In this document: positions 1 through 5,349 of the stretch, piece by piece
How the letters are laid out: every line of letters starts with the position of its first letter
Position numbering within the stretch: position 1 is the first letter of the stretch
Assembly (NCBI GenBank): GCA_016926575.1
Contig: JAFGOJ010000263.1
Coordinates: 1-9,684, forward strand
Source of the DNA: Anaerolineae bacterium
Lineage (GTDB): Bacteria; Chloroflexota; Anaerolineae; B4-G1; DUEL01
Reading direction: 5' to 3'
Length of the DNA stretch: 9,684 nt
Position numbers and translations under genes: made by a program
The notes under the pieces: generated by a model
What the model was told of the DNA's origin: nothing
Database searches by the model: none
The model's input: only the letters and a program-made list of their open reading frames with translations

Positions 1-17
1 CCGTTTCCCCGGCGGGG

Positions 18-63
18 TGCAGGGGCGGAGCCCCTGCAAGGGGCGGCGGGTTTGAAACCCGCC
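18..63. repeat. Two adjacent GC-rich palindromes (REP-like)
   Basis: Two perfect inverted repeats lie side by side before the first gene. The first has 9-base arms TGCAGGGGC (18-26) and GCCCCTGCA (30-38) around GGA. The second has arms GGCGGGTTT (45-53) and AAACCCGCC (55-63) around a single G. There is no T-tract after either one, so a classical intrinsic terminator is unlikely on this strand. They could be the 3' end signal of a gene left of the window or a dispersed REP-type element. They differ in sequence from the 85-bp palindrome found later in the window. I see no convincing promoter between them and the first gene. Confidence 0.7.
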
Positions 64-103
64 CTACATTAGCCAGGGCTATTTTCGAAGTAGGAGGAAC
101 ATA

Positions 104-604
104 ATGAGCGAAACGCACAGCCGTTCACAAGACGATTACATCATGGCCGCGTTGACCCACCTGGCGGTCATTTTGCCGCTGTGGGGCCTGGTGGCAGCCA
201 TCGTGATCTGGGCCACGCAGAAGGACAAGTCGCGCTTCATCGCCTTCCAGGCCTTGCAGTCCATGATCTACCAGGTGTTGCCCATCTTCGGCTTCGTGGC
301 ATTCTTCTTCTGCTACACTTGCTCTTTTGCGGGTACGTTCTTGATCATTCCCGTCGGCGCACTCATGGCCGAAGGAGGCGGGGAAGGAGCGGAGACGGCG
401 CTTGCCGTGCTCGTTTCGATGCTGTCGATGGGGCTGCCCTTCGCCGTCTTCGGGGTCGCCGCCCTGATCTGGCTGGGGTACATTGTCTACGCCGTCTACG
501 CGGCCATTCGCGTCTTCCAGCGCCACGACTTCCGGTATGCCGTCATCGGGGCGTGGTTGGAGCGGTATCTGAACCGGGCGGAAACAGCAGGAGATAGCTT
601 ATGA
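104..604 (+). CDS. DUF4870 family small membrane protein
   Basis: The 166-residue protein has a soluble N-terminus of about 12 residues followed by hydrophobic stretches at roughly 14-36, 52-85 and 98-137, so I predict three to four membrane segments. The order 'THLAVILP..G', then a segment ending in 'IWATQKDKSRFIAFQALQS', then two more helices is the pattern of the DUF4870 (Tic20-like) family, whose biochemical role is not established. A glycine- and alanine-rich loop (about 87-97) separates the middle helices. The start is supported by AGGAGG at 92-97, six bases before the ATG. The stop codon overlaps the next start (ATGA at 601-604), so the two genes are probably translated together. The family assignment is by pattern recognition only; the membrane nature is clear from the sequence. 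Confidence 0.85.
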   Translation: MSETHSRSQDDYIMAALTHLAVILPLWGLVAAIVIWATQKDKSRFIAFQALQSMIYQVLPIFGFVAFFFCYTCSFAGTFLIIPVGALMAEGGGEGAETALAVLVSMLSMGLPFAVFGVAALIWLGYIVYAVYAAIRVFQRHDFRYAVIGAWLERYLNRAETAGDSL

Positions 605-1320
605 GCGATATGTTGTCGAACAGGGTTGTGTTGATCACCGGTGCGGCGGGCGCGTTGGGCAGCGCCGTGACGCGCGCCTTCGCTGCGAGCGGTGCGCGCC
701 TGGCGCTCGCGGGCACGTCGCTGGCGGAGCTGGAAGCGCTCATAGAGAGCGTGGATCTGCCCGTAGCGCGCGCCTTTCCGATGGCGGCCGATCTGACCCG
801 CGAGGATGACGTCGCGGCGTTGGTGGAGGCTGTCGCAGGGCGCTTCGGACCGGTCGACGTGTTGGCGAACGTCGTGGGCGGGTGGAGTGGCGGCGTGCCG
901 CTCCACGAGATGGCCGTGTCGGCGTGGGACCATGCGCTGGACCTGAACCTGCGCACCGCGTTTCTGATCTCGCGGGCCGTGTTGCCGGGGATGCTCGCGG
1001 CGGGGTGGGGGCGCATCATCCACACCAGTTCCAAGGCGGCCGTCGCCCCGCGTGCCAAACAGGCCGGATACGCCGTGGCAAAGATGGGCGTGATCGCGTT
1101 GACCGAAGCAATCGCCGAGGAAGTCAAGGGCACCGGCGTGACCGCCAACGTGGTCCTGCCCAGCATCATCGATACGCCCGCCAACCGGCGTGCGATGCCC
1201 AAGGCCGACCCCGGCAAGTGGGTGCCGGCGGAGCACATCGCGGCGGTAATGACGTTCCTCTGCTCCGACGCGGCAGCGTCGATCAACGGCACGCGTGTTC
1301 CGGTCTACGGGGCGGTCTAG
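601..1320 (+). CDS. Short-chain dehydrogenase/reductase (SDR), NAD(P)-dependent
   Basis: A 239-residue protein of classical SDR length with a Rossmann fold. The nucleotide-binding glycine motif TGAAGALG is at 13-20, and an acidic 'AADL' near 62-65 matches the usual adenine-contacting position. The NNAG motif is altered to NVVGG (90-94). The catalytic tetrad is visible: N116 in DLNLRTAF, S144 in HTSSK, Y157 and K161 in YAVAK. The C-terminus 'INGTRVPVYG' resembles the FabG-like end where the substrate loop closes. The substrate cannot be read from the sequence; 3-oxoacyl or sugar/polyol reductases are both possible. AGGAG at 589-593 lies seven bases before the ATG, and the start overlaps the upstream stop by four bases, which implies an operon with the DUF4870 gene. 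It is followed by 39 non-coding bases before the kinase gene. Confidence 0.93.
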   Translation: MSDMLSNRVVLITGAAGALGSAVTRAFAASGARLALAGTSLAELEALIESVDLPVARAFPMAADLTREDDVAALVEAVAGRFGPVDVLANVVGGWSGGVPLHEMAVSAWDHALDLNLRTAFLISRAVLPGMLAAGWGRIIHTSSKAAVAPRAKQAGYAVAKMGVIALTEAIAEEVKGTGVTANVVLPSIIDTPANRRAMPKADPGKWVPAEHIAAVMTFLCSDAAASINGTRVPVYGAV

Positions 1321-1323
1321 GAC

Positions 1324-1352
1324 TGGCCCAACGTCCTGTTTTAGTGTATACT
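1324..1352 (+). promoter_or_regulatory. Possible promoter giving a leaderless kinase mRNA
   Basis: TATACT at 1347-1352 is a good -10 hexamer. Transcription would start about 6-8 bases downstream, at or next to the ATG at 1360. There is no Shine-Dalgarno sequence in the 39-base gap, which fits a leaderless or nearly leaderless message. The -35 position holds only TGGCCC (1324-1329, 17-base spacer), a poor match, so the promoter would be weak or activator-dependent. Confidence 0.35.
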
Positions 1353-1359
1353 TTCGCGT

Positions 1360-3282
1360 ATGCTATCAACGTCTTCAACCGAATCGCCGGAACCAAATCC
1401 AGCGTCTGGCCCCGATGCCGCCCACGTCGAGATGGGCTTCCTCGAACCTGGCCGCACGCCATTTTCTCCTCCTGGTTCGTATCTCAGCCTGCGCCAACGG
1501 CTCCTGAGGTCGTTGGGCATCGGCGTCACGGTGGCGGTGTTCCTCATCGTCTACAGCGTGACCTTTTTCATCTACCGCGCCGAGCGACAGAGCTGGCAGT
1601 CCCGGCAGAGCGAATCGGTTCACAGCGCAGCGATTACCGTCGATATGTTCATGCAGCAGATGCAGGACTATATGACCTTGATCGGCCTGCTGAACCGCTA
1701 TTACCTGGCCGGGCGTCCCGACGTGCTCGAAGGCGTGCTGGCGGAGAGCCCGGCCATGCTCGAAGTGATCCGGCTGGACGAGGAGGGGCAGGTGTTCGCC
1801 GCAGCGCACCGCGACAGCCCGGTGATGGCCAACCTCTTCACGATCCCCCAATCCAACTGGTTCATCCAGGCCATGTCCGGCCAGACCTACATCGGCGAGT
1901 TGCAGGTCTCCGCGCAGAACGAGCCCTACGTCATTGTGGCGGTTCCTGCATCGGATGGCGGGGTCGTGGCGGCGCGCCTGCGGGCCAATGTGGTGTGGGA
2001 AATCGTGGCCGATATCCCCTTCGGCGAAACCGGCCTGGCCTATATCACCGACCACAACGGGCAGATCGTGGCGTACCCCGACATCGACGTCGTGCTGGCG
2101 CGCACGAACATCGCCTCCCAGATGGAGGTACAGAACGCGCTGGCCGCGCCCGACCACGATTGGAACGGTCTCTACACCAACTTCTCCGGTGAAAGCGTGA
2201 TGGGTTCCACCCTGGCGGTGCCCGGCACAGACTGGACCATCTTCACCGAGGTCTCTCAGGCAGAAGCGTTCGCCGTCACCATGCGGGCGCTGCTGGTGTT
2301 GGGTGGCGGTATGCTCTTGGGCGGCGCGGTGGTCCTTTTCATCACCAATCTGGTGATGCAGCGCGCCATCTTCGAACCGGTGGAGACCCTGCGCGATGGC
2401 GCGGAACGCATCGGGCTGGGCAACTTGAGCCACCGCATTCAGATCGCCCAGCGGGACGAGATCGGGCAGGTGGCCGAAGCGTTCAATGAGATGGCCGTGC
2501 GCTTGCGCGACCGAGAGGCCGCGTTGGCCCTCGCCCGCGACGAGGCGCTACAGGCCAGCCGCTTCAAGAGCCGGCTGCTCGCCAACGTCAGCCACGACCT
2601 GCGCACCCCTCTGACCGCCATCATCGGCTACACGGACATGCTGGCGGTCGGCGTGTACGGTGATCTCTCCGAGACGCAGCAGTCCACGGTGGCCCGTATC
2701 GTCGTCAACGCGAAGCGCCTGCTCACCCTGATCGGCAGCTTGCTGGACCAGGCCCAGATCGAAGCCGGCAAGCTTAATTTACACTACGCTCCCTTCGCGC
2801 CCGCCGAATTGATGGAAGAGATCCACACCACGCTGAACCTGGTAGCAGAGGCGAAGGACATCGCCTTGATCACGCAGATCGACCCCGACCTGCCGGACCA
2901 ACTGACCGGCGACGCGCAGCGCCTTTACCAGATCGTGTTCAACCTGGTCGGCAACGCGATCAAGTTCACGCCAGAGGGCGAGGTGCGCGTGCGCTTCTAT
3001 CCCGTCGACGCATCTTATTGGGCTATCGACGTCTCCGACACCGGCCAAGGCATTCCTGAAGATGCGCAGGCGTACATTTTCGAGGCCTTCCGCCAGGTCG
3101 AGGGCCGCGGCGACGAGGAGCGGGGTGGCGTCGGGCTTGGGCTGTCCATTGTCAAACAGCTCACTCTCTTGATGGGCGGCGAGGTGTATCTCGCCAGCCA
3201 TCTAGGCCAGGGCAGCACGTTCACCGTTTTGCTGCCTCTAGAAACCCCAGAGTCCGGTCTGGAGCTTGTGCCGTTCTGTTGA
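1360..3282 (+). CDS. Membrane sensor histidine kinase (dCache-like sensor, HAMP, HisKA, HATPase_c)
   Basis: The 640-residue protein has a polar cytoplasmic N-terminus of about 45 residues and a first membrane helix (about 51-72). An extracytoplasmic region of about 230 residues (73-305) follows, with Cache-like features such as 'SNWFIQAMSG', 'TYIGELQVS' and 'TGLAYITDHNGQIVAYP'. The second membrane helix is at about 307-330, and a HAMP linker at about 331-384 ends in 'RDEIGQVAEAFNEM'. A short coiled coil leads to the HisKA domain with SHDLRTPL, where H412 is the expected phospho-acceptor. The ATPase domain shows the N box (FNLVGNAIKF, 527-536), G1 (DTGQGIP, 560-566), the F box (FEAFRQV) and G2 (GVGLGLSIVKQL, 590-601). 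All catalytic motifs are intact, so it should autophosphorylate in response to an external small ligand. No response regulator lies beside it (orphan kinase). The ATG at 1360 has no ribosome binding site; see the possible leaderless promoter. Confidence 0.95.
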   Translation: MLSTSSTESPEPNPASGPDAAHVEMGFLEPGRTPFSPPGSYLSLRQRLLRSLGIGVTVAVFLIVYSVTFFIYRAERQSWQSRQSESVHSAAITVDMFMQQMQDYMTLIGLLNRYYLAGRPDVLEGVLAESPAMLEVIRLDEEGQVFAAAHRDSPVMANLFTIPQSNWFIQAMSGQTYIGELQVSAQNEPYVIVAVPASDGGVVAARLRANVVWEIVADIPFGETGLAYITDHNGQIVAYPDIDVVLARTNIASQMEVQNALAAPDHDWNGLYTNFSGESVMGSTLAVPGTDWTIFTEVSQAEAFAVTMRALLVLGGGMLLGGAVVLFITNLVMQRAIFEPVETLRDGAERIGLGNLSHRIQIAQRDEIGQVAEAFNEMAVRLRDREAALALARDEALQASRFKSRLLANVSHDLRTPLTAIIGYTDMLAVGVYGDLSETQQSTVARIVVNAKRLLTLIGSLLDQAQIEAGKLNLHYAPFAPAELMEEIHTTLNLVAEAKDIALITQIDPDLPDQLTGDAQRLYQIVFNLVGNAIKFTPEGEVRVRFYPVDASYWAIDVSDTGQGIPEDAQAYIFEAFRQVEGRGDEERGGVGLGLSIVKQLTLLMGGEVYLASHLGQGSTFTVLLPLETPESGLELVPFC

Positions 3283-3376
3283 ACCTTCGGCGCGAGCTGG
3301 ACGTATAACTAATGGGCAGTCCGTTGGACACAGATCCCATCGGATCGCCGCGTTTCGTTACTCAGAAGGACGTGTT

Positions 3377-4276
3377 ATGGAAGGTGTGACCGTCGCTCCC
3401 CACGTTGCCGAGGCCCTGGCGCTCGGGCGGCCCGTCGTGGCCCTCGAATCGGCGCTGATCACTCACGGGATGCCCGCGCCGGTCAATCTCGACGTCGCCC
3501 GGCAGATGGAAGCCGTGGTAGAAGCAGAAGGCGCTGTGCCCGCCACCGTCGCCGTCGTTGATGGGCAGGCGCGTGTGGGACTGGCCCCTGCGGAGATCGA
3601 GGCGCTGGCCGACCACGCGACCCCGTTCAAAGTGAGCCTGCGAGACCTGCCCGCCGCGTTGGCGCAGGGCCGCACCGGTGGGACCACCGTCGCGGCGACG
3701 ATGGCCCTGGCCCACCGGGCGGGCGTTGCCGTCTTCGCCACCGGCGGGATCGGTGGGGTGCACCGCGGTCATCCCGAAGACGTCTCCGCCGATCTGATGG
3801 CCCTTTCCACCACGCCGATGACCGTCGTCTGCGCGGGGGCCAAAGCGATCCTCGACCTGCCGCGCACGCTGGAAGCGCTGGAGACGTTGGGCGTGCCGGT
3901 GGTGGGGTATGGCACGGATACCCTGCCCGCCTTCACCAGCCGCTCCTCCGGCCTGCCGGTGCCCTTGCGCGCAGACACCCCCGCCGAGGTGGCCGCGATG
4001 ATGCGCGCGCGGGCGGCCCTCGACCTGTGCTGCGCCATTCTGGTCTGCGTGCCGATTCCCGAGGAAGCGGCCCTGCCGTGGGAGGACGTCGAGGGCGAGA
4101 TCGCGGCCGTGGTCGCAGAGGCGGAGGCGGGCGGGATTGCCGGGCGTGACGTGACGCCGTTCCTGTTGGCCCGCTTGTCCGAACAGACCGCCGGCCGCTC
4201 GCGCGACGCGAATGTGGCCCTGTTGCTGCACAACGCGTGCATGGCCGCGCGCATCGCCTGCAGCTATGCGCAGTGA
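3377..4276 (+). CDS. psuG: Pseudouridine-5'-phosphate glycosidase
   Basis: The enzyme reversibly splits pseudouridine 5'-phosphate into ribose 5-phosphate and uracil in pseudouridine catabolism. The 299-residue protein is close to the usual family length of about 300-310. Family signatures run in order: VALESALITHGMP (21-33, with the essential Glu at E24), GAVPATVAVVDG (52-63), KVSLRDLP (85-92, conserved Lys K85), GGTTVAATM, FATGGIGGVHRG (120-131), DVSADL (135-140, metal-binding region), CAGAKAILD (152-160, Lys K156), LETLGVPVVGYGTD, PAFTSRSSG and DANVALLLHNA near the end (N279). The ATG at 3377 is chosen because AGAAGGA (3364-3370) lies six bases upstream and homology-like sequence begins here. 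The open frame extends further upstream but would overlap the kinase gene. The usual partner, a PfkB-type pseudouridine kinase (PsuK), is absent on both sides. Confidence 0.95.
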   Translation: MEGVTVAPHVAEALALGRPVVALESALITHGMPAPVNLDVARQMEAVVEAEGAVPATVAVVDGQARVGLAPAEIEALADHATPFKVSLRDLPAALAQGRTGGTTVAATMALAHRAGVAVFATGGIGGVHRGHPEDVSADLMALSTTPMTVVCAGAKAILDLPRTLEALETLGVPVVGYGTDTLPAFTSRSSGLPVPLRADTPAEVAAMMRARAALDLCCAILVCVPIPEEAALPWEDVEGEIAAVVAEAEAGGIAGRDVTPFLLARLSEQTAGRSRDANVALLLHNACMAARIACSYAQ

Positions 4277-4303
4277 CGCGTTGTTTGAAACATGAAAGTG
4301 TAT

Positions 4304-4388
4304 CTTCTCAAAAAGTGGGGAGTGGGGGTCTTGCGGGCGGCGAAGCCGCCCGCAAGACCCCCATCTTCTTCCCTGCTTTATTGAGAAG
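4304..4388. repeat. 85-bp imperfect palindromic repeat, copy 1
   Basis: Almost the whole element is self-complementary. The apical stem has 18 perfect pairs (4324-4341 with 4345-4362) around a GAA loop. After a small internal loop, outer arms pair AAAG and GGG (4312-4320) with CCC and CTTT (4371-4379), and CTTCTCAA (4304-4311) with TTGAGAAG (4381-4388). A second copy starts at 9601. It has no transposase and no long T-tract. Lying 28 bases after the psuG stop codon, it may end or stabilise the psuG transcript as a hairpin. Its right arm carries the -35 hexamer of the next promoter. It resembles a MITE- or REP-type element; I do not recognise the family. Confidence 0.9.
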
Positions 4389-4408
4389 TTGCTGAAATAT
4401 GATATAAT
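4381..4408 (+). promoter_or_regulatory. Sigma-70-type promoter of the partner-switching genes
   Basis: TTGAGA (4381-4386) and a perfect TATAAT (4403-4408) are separated by 16 bases, and TGA directly before TATAAT gives an extended -10 (TGnTATAAT). Transcription would begin near 4415, giving a leader of about 44 bases with AGGAGG at 4446-4451. The -35 hexamer lies inside the right arm of the 85-bp palindrome. This looks like a strong housekeeping promoter, so the STAS gene is probably well expressed without its own alternative sigma factor. Confidence 0.75.
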
Positions 4409-4458
4409 GTACCGATGAACGGGAGAAAGGCATTCCACAAAGATTAGGAGGTTTGTAA

Positions 4459-4797
4459 ATGGAGGTTCATACCACTCACCACAAGCGCTGCAGCGTGGTT
4501 TCGGCAGCGGGCCGGGTCGACAGTCAGACAGCCCCCGAGCTGGCGCAGGCATTCAAAGAAATCACAGAAGAGAACGATGTGTATAAGATCGTACTCGATA
4601 TGGCAGGCGTGGAATTCATCTCCAGTGCTGGCCTCAGGGTGTTGATCGACGTGCAAAAGACGTGCCGGCGTTGGAACCGCGGCGAGCTGATTCTGGCCGG
4701 TGTGCCGAAGGTGATCTACGACGCGTTGGACCTGGCCGGATTCATTCCCCTATTCAAGTTTTTCGACGACGTCACCTCGGCGGTCGGCAGCTTCTAG
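4459..4797 (+). CDS. STAS-domain anti-anti-sigma factor (RsbV/SpoIIAA-like)
   Basis: The 112-residue protein is a single STAS domain, the usual length for a stand-alone anti-sigma-factor antagonist. The diagnostic segment is DMAGVEFISSAGLRVLI (47-63). S56 aligns with the phospho-acceptor position of the family and is followed by Ala-Gly-Leu-Arg, as in many non-Bacillus members. In established partner-switching systems the unphosphorylated form binds the kinase and frees its target; phosphorylation on this Ser prevents that. The start is well supported by AGGAGG (4446-4451), seven bases before the ATG. It is first in a module with the kinase and phosphatase genes, under a clear promoter. An intrinsic terminator directly after it should raise its level relative to the two downstream proteins. 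Cytoplasmic. Confidence 0.93.
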   Translation: MEVHTTHHKRCSVVSAAGRVDSQTAPELAQAFKEITEENDVYKIVLDMAGVEFISSAGLRVLIDVQKTCRRWNRGELILAGVPKVIYDALDLAGFIPLFKFFDDVTSAVGSF

Positions 4798-4821
4798 GGC
4801 TGGCGGCCATAGTGGTGCGCT

Positions 4822-4871
4822 CAAGCCGTCTCAACGACCCTCGCGGGCAACGAGACGGCTTGTCTGTTTTT
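4822..4871 (+). terminator. Intrinsic terminator between STAS and kinase genes
   Basis: Perfect 11-base arms CAAGCCGTCTC (4822-4832) and GAGACGGCTTG (4852-4862) enclose a 19-base loop that can itself pair CCC with GGG (4838-4840 with 4845-4847). The stem is followed by TCTG and five T residues (4867-4871). It is 25 bases after the STAS stop. I see no clear promoter between it and the kinase start at 4894, so the downstream genes presumably depend on read-through, making this a partial terminator. Confidence 0.75.
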
Positions 4872-4893
4872 GAATCCGAAATGGGTTGACGTG

Positions 4894-5349
4894 ATGGACG
4901 ATTCCGACGAGAAAAAAAAGTCCGACACGATCCAGACCGTCGTCTTCCCCGGCCGCTTCGAAAGCCTGGAGGAGATCGGAGAGTTCATCGCCCGCTTTGC
5001 CCAAGAGGCCGGTTTCGACCCCAACGATGCCTACGCCGTCCAGTTGGCGGTGGACGAGGCGTGTACGAACATTATCCAGTATGCCTACGGTGGCGAAGAC
5101 CGCGGCGACATCGTGTGCACGTGTGAGGTGTCGGACGAAGGGCTGGAGGTCGAACTGCGCGACAAGGGCGCGCCGTTCGATCCCGACAAAGTGCCGTCGC
5201 CGAACCTGGATGCCAGCCTCGAAGAGCGCAAGGTCGGCGGGCTGGGGCTTTACTTCATGCGCAGGCTGATGGACAACGTCTGCTTCGACTTCACTTCCGA
5301 TGAGGGCAACGTGCTGACGATGGTGAAGCGCAAGGAGAAGGAGCCGTGA
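4894..5349 (+). CDS. Anti-sigma factor / serine-protein kinase, RsbW/SpoIIAB-like GHKL ATPase
   Basis: The 151-residue protein is a single HATPase_c (GHKL) domain of RsbW/SpoIIAB size. The N box is AVDEACTNIIQYAYGG (52-67), with E55 and N59 as the expected catalytic base and Mg contact. The G1 box is LRDKGAPFDP (88-97) and the G2 box is KVGGLGLYFMRRLMD (113-127). In the family it phosphorylates the STAS partner and binds a sigma factor or other effector. A start at ATG 4894 is preferred. An in-frame TTG at 4870 would add eight residues but lies in the T-tract of the terminator. Neither start has a strong ribosome binding site. The charged N-terminus contains a run of eight A (4912-4919) encoding Lys-Lys-Lys. 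Its TGA overlaps the phosphatase GTG by four bases (GTGA), so these two genes are translationally coupled. Confidence 0.92.
   Translation: MDDSDEKKKSDTIQTVVFPGRFESLEEIGEFIARFAQEAGFDPNDAYAVQLAVDEACTNIIQYAYGGEDRGDIVCTCEVSDEGLEVELRDKGAPFDPDKVPSPNLDASLEERKVGGLGLYFMRRLMDNVCFDFTSDEGNVLTMVKRKEKEP

Noticed and set aside
882..2192. 436-codon plus-strand frame across the SDR and kinase genes
   Set aside because: It spans two clear genes in another frame and has the composition of a GC-driven shadow.
3279..3309. Possible psuG promoter, TTGAAC and TATAAC
   Set aside because: The spacer is 19 bases and the match is modest; it overlaps the kinase stop codon. It may work weakly but I cannot support it over read-through.
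3333..3346. Small hairpin GATCC/GGATC between kinase and psuG genes
   Set aside because: Only five pairs and no T-tract, too weak for a terminator.
3266..3376. Upstream extension of psuG by 37 codons
   Set aside because: It would overlap the kinase 3' end, has no family-like sequence, and the ATG at 3377 has a well-placed ribosome binding site.
4870..4893. TTG start for the RsbW-like kinase
   Set aside because: The TTG sits within the terminator T-tract and has no ribosome binding site; ATG 4894 gives a normal family length.
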